A stretch of 64,000 nt of DNA from Methylobacterium dankookense (GTDB taxonomy: Bacteria > Pseudomonadota > Alphaproteobacteria > Rhizobiales > Beijerinckiaceae): positions 1 to 64,000 of the forward strand of contig NZ_CABFVH010000021.1 of the NCBI RefSeq assembly GCF_902141855.1, written 5' to 3'. This document shows, in pieces, positions 55,851 to 64,000 of this stretch; positions within the stretch are counted from its first letter, which is position 1, and each line of letters starts with the position of its first letter. Under the pieces are notes generated by a model, which saw only the letters and a list, made by a program, of their open reading frames with translations, was not told where the DNA came from and made no database searches. The translations under genes were made by a program, and so were the position numbers.

Positions 55851-58565
55851 CTACCCCTCCAGCCGCGCCAGCGCTTCCCGGAGCTTGCCGAGCCGCTCGA
55901 TCTCGGCGTCGCGGCGCTCGCGGTTCTCCTCGACGATCTCCTCCGGGGCACGCGCCACGAAGTCGGCATTGCCGAGCTTGGACTCGATCTTCTTGATCTC
56001 GCCCTCGGCCTTCACCGCCTCCTTCTGCAGGCGGGAAACCTCGGCGGCGAGGTCGACGATGCCCTCCAGCGGCAGGGCCGCGACGCTGCCGCGCACGAGG
56101 AGCTGCACCGAGTTCTTCGGCGCGGCCTCGGCAAAGGTGATCTCGGAGAGGCGGGCTAGGCGAACCAGCGTGTCACGCCATGCCTCGACGCGGGCACGCA
56201 CCGCCTCGCTCGCGCCGACGAGGACGAGGGGCACCTGAGCGGCGGCCGGCACGCTGGTCTCGGAGCGGGCGGAGCGCACCTCGGAGACGAGATCGACCAC
56301 GAAGCCGACCTCCGATTCCGCCTCGGCATCGGCGAGGCCGGCGAGATCCGGCCAGGGCGCCAGCGCCAGCATGCCGCGCTCCGGGACGGCCTCGCCCTTG
56401 ATCGCCCAGAGCTCCTCCGTGAGGAAGGGCATGAACGGATGCAGGAGCTTGGCGATCTGGTCGATCAGGAAGGCCACCGTCTCCTGGGTCTCGGCCTTCT
56501 GGGCCGGATCGACGCCCTCGCCCTGGAGCACGGGCTTGGCCAGCTCCAGATACCAGTCGCAGAAGATGTTCCAGACGAAGCGGTAGGCGGCGGTGGCCGC
56601 GTCGTTGAAGCGGTAGGCGTCGAGCGCCCCCGCGACCTCGGCGACGGCGCGGGCGGCCTCGCCCAGCGCCCAGCGGTTGACCGGCTGGCGCACGCCCTCG
56701 GGGCGGAAGGCCGGATCGAGCCGGCAGCCGTTGAGCTCGGCGAAGCGGGCGGCGTTCCAGAGCTTCGTCGCGAAGTTGCGGTAGCCCTCGACCCGGTTGA
56801 CCGCGAGCTTGATGTCGCGGCCCTGCGCCGCCATCGCGGCCAGGGTGAAGCGCAGCGCGTCGGCACCGTACTGGTCGATCAGCCCGAGCGGGTCGACCAC
56901 GTTGCCCTTCGACTTCGACATCTTGGCGCCCGACGCGTCGCGCACCAGCGTGTGCAGGTAGACGGTCGAGAACGGCACCTGATCGGTGACGTGGAGGCCG
57001 AGCATCATCATGCGGGCGACCCAGAAGAACAGGATGTCCTTGCCGGTCACCAGGGTGCTGGTCGGGTAGAAGCGCGACAGCTCGGGCGTGCTCTCCGGCC
57101 AGCCGAGGGTCGAGAACGGCCAGAGGCCGGAGGAGAACCAGGTGTCGAGGACGTCCGGGTCGCGGGTGAGCGCGACGTCGCGCCCGCGCTCGGCCTTCGC
57201 CTTCTCAAGCGCCTCGGCCTCGTCATGGGCAACGTAGATGCCGCCCTCGTCGTCGTACCAGACCGGGATCTGGTGGCCCCACCAGAGCTGGCGCGAGATG
57301 CACCAGGGCTCGATGTTCTCCAGCCACTGGAAGAAGACCTTCTCGTAGTTGTCGGGCACGAACTTCGTCTGCCCGTCGCGCACGGCCTGGAGGGCGCGCT
57401 CGGCGAGCGGCTTGACGTTCACGTACCACTGGTCGGTGAGGTAGGGCTCGATCACGACGCCCGAGCGGTCGCCGTGCGGCACGGCATGGGTGTTCGGCTC
57501 GATCTGCCGGAGCCGGCCGCGCTCCTCCATCAGGGCGACGACGCGCTTGCGCGCCTCGAACCGGTCGAGGCCGTGCAGCGCCAGGGTCTCGGCCTCGGGC
57601 TGGGCATCGGCCAGGAAGGCCTCGTTGCCGGCGACAAGCATGCGCGCCTCGGCGTCGAGGATGTTGATGAGCGCGCAGCCATGGCGCTTGCCGACCTCGA
57701 AGTCGTTGAAGTCGTGCGCCGGGGTGATCTTCACCGCGCCGGTGCCCTTCTCGGGGTCGGAATATTCGTCGGCGACGATCGGGATCAGGCGGCCGACGAG
57801 GGGCAGGCGAACGCGCTTTCCGACGAGCCCTGTGTAGCGCTCGTCCTCCGGATGCACCGCGACGGCGGTGTCGCCGAGCATGGTCTCGGGGCGGGTGGTC
57901 GCCACCGTGATGACCGCGCCCGTCTCGGCGCCGGATTCATCCACGACCGGGTAGTCGAAGTGCCAGAGGTTGCCCTTGGTCTCGATCTGCTGGACCTCGA
58001 GGTCCGAGATCGCGGTCTGGAACTTCGGGTCCCAGTTCACGAGGCGCTTGTCGCGGTAGATCAGCCCCTGCGCATGCAGGTCCACGAAGACCTTGAGGAC
58101 GGCGGCCGAGAGGCCCTCGTCCATGGTGAAGCGCTCGCGCGACCAGTCGCAGGAGGCGCCGAGCCGCTTGAGCTGGTTGACGATGGCGCCGCCCGATTCC
58201 GCCTTCCAGGCCCAGACCCGCTCGAGGAAGGCCTCGCGCCCGAGCGTCCTGCGGTCCGGCTCGCCGTCGGCGGCGAGCTTGCGCTCCACCACCATCTGCG
58301 TGGCGATGCCGGCATGGTCGGTGCCCGGCTGCCAGAGCACGTCCTTGCCCCGCATCCGCTCGAAGCGGCAGAGGATGTCCTGCAGCGTGTTGTTGAGGGC
58401 GTGCCCCATATGGAGCGTGCCCGTCACGTTCGGCGGCGGGATGACGATGCAGAAGGGCTCGGCCCCCGCGCGCTCGGGCCGGCCGGCGCGGAAGGCCTGG
58501 CCTTCCTCCCAGGCGGTGGCGACGCGCGCCTCGACGGCGGCCGGGTCGAAGGTCTTGTCCATCAT
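55851..58565 (-). CDS. valS: Valyl-tRNA synthetase
   Basis: A 904-residue class I synthetase. The HIGH-equivalent is [15 protein letters not shown], the editing domain holds [17 protein letters not shown], and the KMSKS loop is [12 protein letters not shown]. The anticodon-binding domain and C-terminal coiled coil ([23 protein letters not shown]) are complete. Two adjacent ATGs start it (58565/58562). It follows popZ and tolC in the order pcm-tolC-popZ-valS seen in Rhizobiales. Confidence 0.96.
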   Translation of the reverse strand: MMDKTFDPAAVEARVATAWEEGQAFRAGRPERAGAEPFCIVIPPPNVTGTLHMGHALNNTLQDILCRFERMRGKDVLWQPGTDHAGIATQMVVERKLAADGEPDRRTLGREAFLERVWAWKAESGGAIVNQLKRLGASCDWSRERFTMDEGLSAAVLKVFVDLHAQGLIYRDKRLVNWDPKFQTAISDLEVQQIETKGNLWHFDYPVVDESGAETGAVITVATTRPETMLGDTAVAVHPEDERYTGLVGKRVRLPLVGRLIPIVADEYSDPEKGTGAVKITPAHDFNDFEVGKRHGCALINILDAEARMLVAGNEAFLADAQPEAETLALHGLDRFEARKRVVALMEERGRLRQIEPNTHAVPHGDRSGVVIEPYLTDQWYVNVKPLAERALQAVRDGQTKFVPDNYEKVFFQWLENIEPWCISRQLWWGHQIPVWYDDEGGIYVAHDEAEALEKAKAERGRDVALTRDPDVLDTWFSSGLWPFSTLGWPESTPELSRFYPTSTLVTGKDILFFWVARMMMLGLHVTDQVPFSTVYLHTLVRDASGAKMSKSKGNVVDPLGLIDQYGADALRFTLAAMAAQGRDIKLAVNRVEGYRNFATKLWNAARFAELNGCRLDPAFRPEGVRQPVNRWALGEAARAVAEVAGALDAYRFNDAATAAYRFVWNIFCDWYLELAKPVLQGEGVDPAQKAETQETVAFLIDQIAKLLHPFMPFLTEELWAIKGEAVPERGMLALAPWPDLAGLADAEAESEVGFVVDLVSEVRSARSETSVPAAAQVPLVLVGASEAVRARVEAWRDTLVRLARLSEITFAEAAPKNSVQLLVRGSVAALPLEGIVDLAAEVSRLQKEAVKAEGEIKKIESKLGNADFVARAPEEIVEENRERRDAEIERLGKLREALARLEG

Positions 58566-58700
58566 GGGAAGTGCGGGCCCGCGGGGCTGTCCTGAGGAAG
58601 CGCCCGCTTTCAACCCGCCGGGGCCCCCGCGTCAACACGCAGGCCCCGCCTTCCTGTGCCGGGCCCGCTCCTTGAGCGGCGCGCCCTGCCCTGCCGGCGG

Positions 58701-59303
58701 TCAGCGCCCGCGCGACACCCGCTCGATCTCGGCGCGGACGAGGCGCTCGACCATCACGGGCAGGTTGTCGTCGAGCCAGGCCTTCAGCATCGGGCGCAGC
58801 ATGTCGGCGACGAGGTCGTCGAGGGTGCGGGCGTTGCGCGACAGCACGGTGTGCGCGAGCATGTTGAAGGCGTTGCCGACGCTGGCATCGGTCGCCGACG
58901 AGGTCAGCGGCTCCGATGGCGCCTCGGGGGCGCGCGCCGGCTGAGCCGGTTGGACGGGCGGCGGCGGCGGCGCGGCCGCGATCGGCGGGGGTGCAGGCTC
59001 GGGCTCGGGGTCCGGCTCGACGACGATCGCGTCGAAATCCATCTCCTCGAGGCCGAAATCGATCGGGTCGAGGTCGAGCGGCGCGGGTTTCGCACTCGGG
59101 GCGGGCTCGGCGAACTCGGCGAGGTCGAGCACGTCCTCCGGCTCGGGCGGCGGCGGGGGCGCCTTCGCGGGCGGGGCGTCGCCGGGCTTGGCGGCCTGAT
59201 CGTCGGCGATGATCCTGCGGATCGAGGCGAGGATCTCCTCCATCGAAGGCTCGTGGGCCTTCTCCGCCGTCTTGTCCTGAATCTTGGGGCTGGCTGCACT
59301 CAT
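58701..59303 (-). CDS. popZ: Polar organizing protein PopZ (DUF2497)
   Basis: A 200-residue PopZ homologue, the scaffold that assembles at cell poles and anchors the ParB-parS centromere. The N-terminal client-binding helix EPSMEEILASIRRIIADDQ, a long acidic Pro-rich disordered middle (residues 40-140), and C-terminal oligomerisation helices (SVGNAFNMLA, LDDLVADMLRPMLKAWLDDNLPVMVERLVRAEIERVSRGR in parts) match the family order. Located between tolC and valS. Confidence 0.92.
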   Translation of the reverse strand: MSAASPKIQDKTAEKAHEPSMEEILASIRRIIADDQAAKPGDAPPAKAPPPPPEPEDVLDLAEFAEPAPSAKPAPLDLDPIDFGLEEMDFDAIVVEPDPEPEPAPPPIAAAPPPPPVQPAQPARAPEAPSEPLTSSATDASVGNAFNMLAHTVLSRNARTLDDLVADMLRPMLKAWLDDNLPVMVERLVRAEIERVSRGR

Positions 59304-59458
59304 CCGGACGGCGCTCGGGAACGGGATCGACGCAGGCCTGCTTTAGGCCGAGGGCAGTATTCCATGCCGGTTTCCCGGGACAAGCGCTGCGGGAGCACAG
59401 TGCGGGGAAAACCCCTGGTCCCGGAAAACATCTCGACCCGGGCGCCGCCCGGGCGCGG

Positions 59459-60853
59459 TCAGCGCCCGTCCGGCGTGCGGATGCCGAACCAGAGGTCCTT
59501 GACCTGGTCGAAATGCGCCTTCGGGCTGTAGGCCGCCACCGGCACGGCGGTGAAGCGCACCGTCAGCCGGCCGATCGCCTGAACGACGCCGTAGGAGAAG
59601 ATCACGCGGTCACGCTGCGCCGTGATCAGGTTCACGCGTGCGTTGAGGAGTTCCTGCTGCGCGTTCAGCACGTCGAGGGTGGTGCGCTGGCCGACGCGCG
59701 CTTCCTCGCGCACGCCGTTCAGCGCCACCTCGTTGGCCTGGACCTGGGCCTGCGAGGCGATCACGCGGGCCTTGGCCGCCTCGAGGCGGCCCCAGAAGTC
59801 GACGATCTGAGCGCGGACCTGATCGCGCACCTGCTCCGCCTCGATGCGGCGCTGCCCGACCGTCTCCTTGGCCTGGCGGATCTGCGCGTATTCCTGGCCG
59901 CCCTGGTAGAGCGGGATGGTCAGGCGGCCGAGGATCGAGGCTGCGTAGCCGCTCGTGTTGGCGACCTGCTGGTCGTAGGCCTGCTGAACCTGGCCCTGCA
60001 CGCTGAGCGTCGGGTAGAGGGTGCCCTCGAACACCTTCACCTGCGCCTCGGCGGCGTCGACCGCGTGGAAGGCCGACAGGACCTGCGGGTGCTCGCGCAG
60101 GCCGACCGAGATCGCCTGGTCGAGGTTGGCCGGCACGTAGCGGTCGAGCGGCCGGCCCGGGGCGAGCTGGCGCGGCTCGACGCCGACGTTCTGGCGGTAG
60201 ATGCCGATCGAGGTGCGCAAAGCCGATTCGGCGGCGCTCACGTCGGCGCGGGCGCCCGCGAGGCGCGCCTCGGCCTGGGCGACGTCGGTGCGGGTCACCT
60301 CGCCGACATTGAAGCGGTCGCGGGTCTGACGGAGCTGCTCCTCGAGCACCTCGACGTTGTTGCGCCGCAGCTCCAGGGTCGCCGTGTCCGAGAGGACGTT
60401 CATGTACGACTGCGCGGCGCTGAACAGAACCGACATCTCGGTGAAGCGCAGCGTCTCGCGCTGGCTGTACACGCCCGATTCGGCGCGGCGGGTGTTGTTG
60501 TCGGTCTGGAAGCCGTTGAACAGGGTCTGGTTGACGACGAGGCCGGCCGAGGCCGGCTTGAGGAGCTGGTCGAGATTGGTGCCGGCGAGGTTGCCGCCCT
60601 GCTGGGTGACGCCGGCCTGGACGTTGATCGCGGCCGTCGGCCGGTAGCCGGACACGGCGATGGCGACGTCCTCGTCGCGCACGCGGGTCAGCGCCCGGCT
60701 CGCGTTGAGCTGCGGGTTGCCGCCATAGGCCTTGGCGAGGGCGCTCTCGAGGGTCTCCGACATGGCCGGACCGGCCAGCGTCAGCGCGGCCGCCACCGAG
60801 GTGGCGAGCCGGAGCGCGGAACGTGTCGCAGGTGTACGTCTCTTCACGTCCAT
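59459..60853 (-). CDS. tolC: TolC-family outer membrane channel
   Basis: A 464-residue outer-membrane efflux protein. The signal peptide (ATSVAAALTLAGPAMSE) is followed by two OEP repeats with long helices: LESALAKAYGGNPQLNASRALTRVRDEDVAIA and AEARLAGARADVSAAESALR, then RLEAAKARVIASQAQVQANEVALNGVREEARVGQRTTLDVLNAQQELLNARV (in parts), the signature of the second repeat. It serves tripartite efflux pumps or type I secretion. pcm lies upstream. Confidence 0.93.
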   Translation of the reverse strand: MDVKRRTPATRSALRLATSVAAALTLAGPAMSETLESALAKAYGGNPQLNASRALTRVRDEDVAIAVSGYRPTAAINVQAGVTQQGGNLAGTNLDQLLKPASAGLVVNQTLFNGFQTDNNTRRAESGVYSQRETLRFTEMSVLFSAAQSYMNVLSDTATLELRRNNVEVLEEQLRQTRDRFNVGEVTRTDVAQAEARLAGARADVSAAESALRTSIGIYRQNVGVEPRQLAPGRPLDRYVPANLDQAISVGLREHPQVLSAFHAVDAAEAQVKVFEGTLYPTLSVQGQVQQAYDQQVANTSGYAASILGRLTIPLYQGGQEYAQIRQAKETVGQRRIEAEQVRDQVRAQIVDFWGRLEAAKARVIASQAQVQANEVALNGVREEARVGQRTTLDVLNAQQELLNARVNLITAQRDRVIFSYGVVQAIGRLTVRFTAVPVAAYSPKAHFDQVKDLWFGIRTPDGR

Positions 60854-61246
60854 CAGCCCTTGCGGTGTTTCGGCTCTTCTTCGGATGACCGTGCGGTGTC
60901 CGCCGCGCGGCTGCCCGATCTCACCCGATCTGGCCCGCCCTGCTGTGCACCTTAGCCGAAAGCCCGCTCGGCGCGCACGTACTCGTGGCACCTGCTGCGT
61001 CGAATCATCGGCAGGTGGCGTATAAAGGCGACAGTCTTGGTCCCGGGCATGCGAGTGCCCGCCCGCATCCATGCAGGTTATCAACAGGCCCGGACTGCGT
61101 TGAGACCTAGTATTAGTACCTCCGGCCGAGGTCCCGCTGCGCGGTCGCGGCTGGAGGGAGGCGTTCAGCGGATCGTAAGGTCTGTCCTGGGCAAGTGCAG
61201 CTCTGCCCGATGACCCCGCGATCGCGTGCGGTTGCGGCCTCGCGTC
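60854..61246. other. Promoter region of tolC
   Basis: About 390 bases without a supported gene. GC drops at about 61020-61115 (GCGTATAAAGGCGAC; GACCTAGTATTAGTACCT), where a promoter reading toward tolC on the minus strand or a terminator for pcm could lie. No strong hairpin with T-run is seen. Confidence 0.4.
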
Positions 61247-61900
61247 CTAGAACGCGAAGCCGGCCTCGGCCGCGAAAGCCGGCAGCACCGGCAGCGAGGC
61301 GCCGAACAGGGGGCGCGATCCGAAGGCGTCGCCCGCGCGCACGAACACGGTCGCCTTGGCGGCCCGGTCCGGCCCGAGCACGCAGACCAGCTGCCCCTCG
61401 TCGGCGAGCTGGTCGAGCAGCGCCTGCGGCCGGGTCTCGACGCGGCCGTTGACGAGGATGGCGTCGTAGGGCCCCTGGTCCGGGGCGCCGCGCGCGATCG
61501 GCCCTTCCACGACCTCCGCCGTGCCGTCGAGGCGCTGGCGCGCCTCCGCAACGAGCGGCGCCACGCTCTCCACGGCCGTCACCCGCGCGCCGAGCTGGGC
61601 CATCAGCGCCGCGCCGTAGCCGTAGCCGCCGGCCACGTCGAGGGCGCGCTTGCCCGGCTTGAGCTGGAGCGCCTGGATCATGCGGGCGAGCATCATGGGC
61701 GCCGGCACGAAGCGCGGCTCCTGCCCGGGCGTGTCGATCCGCAGGGTCTGGTCGATATAGGCGAAGGCCTCGCGGCCGGCCGGGACGAAGCGCTCGCGCG
61801 GCACCGTGTCGAACGCGTCGAGGACCGCGTTGTCGTTCACGTCGAAGGTCCGCAATTGGCAGTCGACCATCAGGCGTCGTGCCTGCGCGTAATCGAGCAT
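61247..61900 (-). CDS. pcm: Protein-L-isoaspartate O-methyltransferase family protein
   Basis: A 217-residue PIMT-like methyltransferase. The N-terminal MVDCQLRTFDVNDNAVLDAFDTVPRERFVP, the PAPMMLARMIQAL helix, SAM motif I ALDVAGGYGYGAALMAQLG, and VEGPIARGAPDQGPYDAILVNG are PIMT-type. In this alphaproteobacterial subfamily the Ser-Gln substrate motif is altered, so isoaspartyl repair activity is uncertain. It is upstream of tolC, as in related genomes. Confidence 0.85.
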   Translation of the reverse strand: MLDYAQARRLMVDCQLRTFDVNDNAVLDAFDTVPRERFVPAGREAFAYIDQTLRIDTPGQEPRFVPAPMMLARMIQALQLKPGKRALDVAGGYGYGAALMAQLGARVTAVESVAPLVAEARQRLDGTAEVVEGPIARGAPDQGPYDAILVNGRVETRPQALLDQLADEGQLVCVLGPDRAAKATVFVRAGDAFGSRPLFGASLPVLPAFAAEAGFAF

Positions 61901-62152
61901 GGAACCGTCTTTCCTCGACCCCGGCGCGGCAGCCGGCAACGCGCAGCTTCCGGGACAGCGGGCTTTTCGTGGATCGGCCGCGAAAAGGCAAGATTGGGCT
62001 CCGCCCGCTTGCGGGCCTGCGTAAGCCTGCTTGCAACCGGCCTCGCCTGTCTCGGCCGCCCGTAGCCTGCGGGCCCACGCTGGCATACCGTCTGCCCACG
62101 GCGCCTCGGAGGCGCCGATTCCAAGAAGAACATCGCTTCGGGTGAGGAACGC

Positions 62153-63421
62153 ATGACGAAGGCGCGCATCGATTCAGCCAGTGGACGGCCGGCCAGGAAA
62201 GCGGGCCGTGCCCGGTCGCGAGCGGGCCTCGCCCTCGCCGCGACGCTGGCGCTCTCCGGCCCGGCCGCGGCGCAGGCGGTCTCGGACGGGGCCGTGCGCA
62301 TCGGCATCCTGAACGACCAGTCCGGCGTCTACGCCGAGTTCGGCGGCCGCTCCTCGATCGAGGCGGCCAAGATGGCGGTCGAGGATTTCGGCGGGACGGT
62401 GCTCGGCGCGCCGATCGAGCTGGTCTCGGCCGACCACCAGAACAAGCCCGACATCGCCTCCGGCATCGCGCGGCAATGGTACGACCGCGACAAGGTCGAC
62501 GCGATCATGGAGCTGACGACCTCCTCGGTGGCGCTGGCCGTGCAGGGCCTGTCGAAGGAGAAGAAGAAGATCACCATCACCACGGGCGCGGCCACGAGCG
62601 ACCTCACCGGCAAGCTCTGCACCCCCTACGGCTACCATTGGGCCTACGACACGCGCGCGCTCGCGGTCGGCACCGGCGGCGCGCTGGTGCAGCAGGGCGG
62701 CAATACCTGGTTCATGCTCACCGCCGACTACGCCTTCGGCCACTCGCTGGAGGCCGAGGTCACGCGCTACGTCACCTCGAAGGGCGGCAAGATCGTGGGC
62801 GGGGTGCGCCACCCGCTCGCGGCGCAGGACTATTCCTCCTTCCTGCTCCAGGCGCAGGGGTCGGGCGCGAAGGTGATCGGATTGGCCAATGCCGGCCTCG
62901 ACACGTCGAACTCGATCAAGCAGGCGGCGGAATACGGCATCACCGAGGGCGGCCAGCGCCTCGCGGCGCTGCTCTTCACCCTCGCCGAGGTGCACGGGCT
63001 CGGCCTCAAGGTGGCGCAGGGCCTGACGCTCACCGAGGGCTGGTACTGGGATCTCAACGACGAGACCCGCGCCTTCGGCCAGCGTTTCATGAAGCGCACC
63101 GGCAAGATGCCGAACATGATCCATACCGGGACCTATTCGGCGGTGCTGCAATACCTGAAGGCGGTGAAGGCCGCGGGCACCGACGAGACCGAGGCGGTGA
63201 ACGAGAAGCTGCACCAGTTGCCGGTGGACGACGTCTTCGCCCGCGGCGGCAAGGTGCTGCCGAACGGGCGGATGGTCCACGACATGTACCTGTTCGAGGT
63301 CAAGAAGCCCGCCGAATCGAAGGGCGAGTGGGACCTCTACAAGCTGCTCGCGACCATCCCCGGCACGGACGCCTACGCCAAGCTTGAGGAGAGCGGCTGC
63401 CAGCTCGCCGCCTCGCGGTAA
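62153..63421 (+). CDS. Branched-chain amino acid/amide-type ABC substrate-binding protein
   Basis: A 422-residue periplasmic binding protein (Peripl_BP_6, LivJ-like). A basic N-terminus and signal peptide (LALAATLALSGPAAAQA, cleavage near 41) precede VRIGILNDQSGVYAEFGGRSSIEAAKMAVEDFGG (in part), QWYDRDKVDAIMELTTSSVAL and MLTADYAFGHSLEAEVTRYV. The ligand is unknown. No permease or ATPase genes lie beside it, so it works with a distant transporter or as an orphan. Confidence 0.9.
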   Translation: MTKARIDSASGRPARKAGRARSRAGLALAATLALSGPAAAQAVSDGAVRIGILNDQSGVYAEFGGRSSIEAAKMAVEDFGGTVLGAPIELVSADHQNKPDIASGIARQWYDRDKVDAIMELTTSSVALAVQGLSKEKKKITITTGAATSDLTGKLCTPYGYHWAYDTRALAVGTGGALVQQGGNTWFMLTADYAFGHSLEAEVTRYVTSKGGKIVGGVRHPLAAQDYSSFLLQAQGSGAKVIGLANAGLDTSNSIKQAAEYGITEGGQRLAALLFTLAEVHGLGLKVAQGLTLTEGWYWDLNDETRAFGQRFMKRTGKMPNMIHTGTYSAVLQYLKAVKAAGTDETEAVNEKLHQLPVDDVFARGGKVLPNGRMVHDMYLFEVKKPAESKGEWDLYKLLATIPGTDAYAKLEESGCQLAASR

Positions 63422-63445
63422 CCGAGAGCCCGCTGCGGGCCTTTT

Positions 63446-63615
63446 CCCCTCCCCGCAGATCTCGGGCCTGCCCGAGATCTGTTCTTGCCTGTCCAGATCG
63501 GGCAGGCCCGATCTGGATGGGGAGGGGTCAGGGGTGGGGGTGGCTCAGGATGGGGCGCCGAGCGTCGTTCGGCACCACCCCCACCTCCGGCTCCTCCCCG
63601 CAAGGGGGAGGAGAG
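63446..63615 (+). repeat. Family B palindromic repeat, copy without insert
   Basis: Nested palindromes AGATCTCGGGC..GCCCGAGATCT and TCCAGATCGGGC..GCCCGATCTGGA, then arm GTGGGGGTGG (63534-63543), 31 bases, arm CCACCCCCAC (63575-63584) and the CTCCTCCCC..GGGGAGGAG hairpin. It lies between the convergent substrate-binding protein and alaS genes. It is the uninterrupted form of the element that flanks DUF559. Confidence 0.85.
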
Positions 63616-63647
63616 ATTGCGGCCCGGCAAATCGCCGGGCGTCGTCC

Positions 63648-64000
63648 TCACGCCGCCTGGAGCGCCTCGGCGATGGCGTCGAGGGCGGCCTGGGCGCCGT
63701 CCCCGTTGGGGCCGCCGGCCTGGGCCATGTCGCGGCGGCCGCCGCCGCCCTTGCCGCCGAGATGGCCGGCGCCGGCCCGCACCAGCCCGACCGCGTCGTA
63801 GCGTGCGGTCAAGTCGTCGGTGACGCCGACCACGAGGCCGGCCTTGCCGTCGGCGGCGACGCCCACGATCGCCACGATACCGGAGCCGAGGCGGGTCTTG
63901 CCCTCGTCGGCGAGGCTCTTGAGGTCGCGCATCTCGACGCCCTCGACCACGCGGGCCATCAGCTTCACGCCGGCCACCTCGCGGGCCTCATCGCCGCCGC
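63648..64000 (-). CDS. alaS: Alanyl-tRNA synthetase, C-terminal part (runs off the window)
   Basis: The last 117 codons or so of Ala[89 protein letters not shown] (in parts) is the DHHA1/C-Ala domain with its GGKGGGRxDMAQAGG end. The frame stays open to the window edge without a start. Aminoacylation and editing domains lie outside. Confidence 0.93.
   Translation of the reverse strand, partial: GGDEAREVAGVKLMARVVEGVEMRDLKSLADEGKTRLGSGIVAIVGVAADGKAGLVVGVTDDLTARYDAVGLVRAGAGHLGGKGGGGRRDMAQAGGPNGDGAQAALDAIAEALQAA

Overview
The window looks like a contig end from a GC-rich alphaproteobacterium, most probably Methylobacterium/Methylorubrum or a close Rhizobiales relative. The reasons are the gene orders dusB-ntrB-ntrC, mltG-yicC-gmk, pdhA-pdhB-pdhC-lpdA and pcm-tolC-popZ-valS, a fused ispDF, a popZ gene, a bacteriophytochrome paired with its own heme oxygenase, and families of palindromic GC-rich intergenic repeats. 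About the first 80 bases are not genomic. They read as an error-rich Illumina P7/Nextera adapter, so infB is cut at the contig edge and its apparent start lies in adapter sequence.

Layout. 0-4.1 kb: infB-rbfA-truB (translation initiation, ribosome maturation, tRNA modification). 4.4-9.2 kb: a flavin disulfide reductase, then a light-sensor pair, bphP (degenerate PYP-like domain + PAS/GAF/PHY + HisKA_2-type kinase) overlapping bphO (heme oxygenase that makes the biliverdin). 9.2-12.2 kb (minus): mltG-yicC-gmk. 12.6-16.3 kb (minus): dusB-ntrB-ntrC nitrogen control. 16.5-18.3 kb: ispDF and pncC/cinA. 18.3-21.1 kb: an ornithine-cyclodeaminase-like gene divergent from an Lrp/AsnC regulator, then an FAD monooxygenase. 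21.1-22.6 kb (minus): lipA-ratA.

22.8-30.0 kb is accessory-looking: a CYTH protein, a serine-hydrolase-like protein, a SleB-type lipoprotein, a threonine dehydratase, a DUF1275 membrane protein, several small ORFs and a GrpB-fold protein. 30.0-41.3 kb is an 11.2 kb low-GC integrated element bounded by a perfect 86-bp direct repeat. The right copy is the last 27 codons plus stop of lpdA, so the element sits in the 3' end of the pyruvate dehydrogenase E3 gene and rebuilds it on entry. It carries a tyrosine integrase, a large protein that looks like a helicase joined to a primase-like domain, three DNA-binding regulators, a five-pass membrane protein, a DUF4157-type HExxH protein, an HNH remnant and unknown small proteins. 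It resembles a phage satellite or small integrative island.

41.2-50 kb (minus): eno, DUF3574, ftsB, pdhA, pdhB, DUF5076, pdhC, a DUF559 nuclease-fold gene, lpdA. Together these cover the last steps of glycolysis and the whole pyruvate dehydrogenase complex; lipA, now about 19 kb away, makes its lipoyl cofactor. The DUF559 gene lies between the two arms of a palindromic repeat that occurs without the gene at 12.5 and 63.5 kb. 50-64 kb: queF, a Gly/Tyr-rich secreted protein, a methyltransferase, kdsA, a DegP protease, a SugE/Gdx exporter, valS, popZ, tolC, pcm, an orphan ABC substrate-binding protein, and the 3' part of alaS running off the end.

The best leads for something new are the DUF559 gene inside a repeated palindrome, the lpdA-targeting island with its helicase-primase-like fusion and DUF4157 protein, and a repeat inserted in frame in the phytochrome PHY domain.
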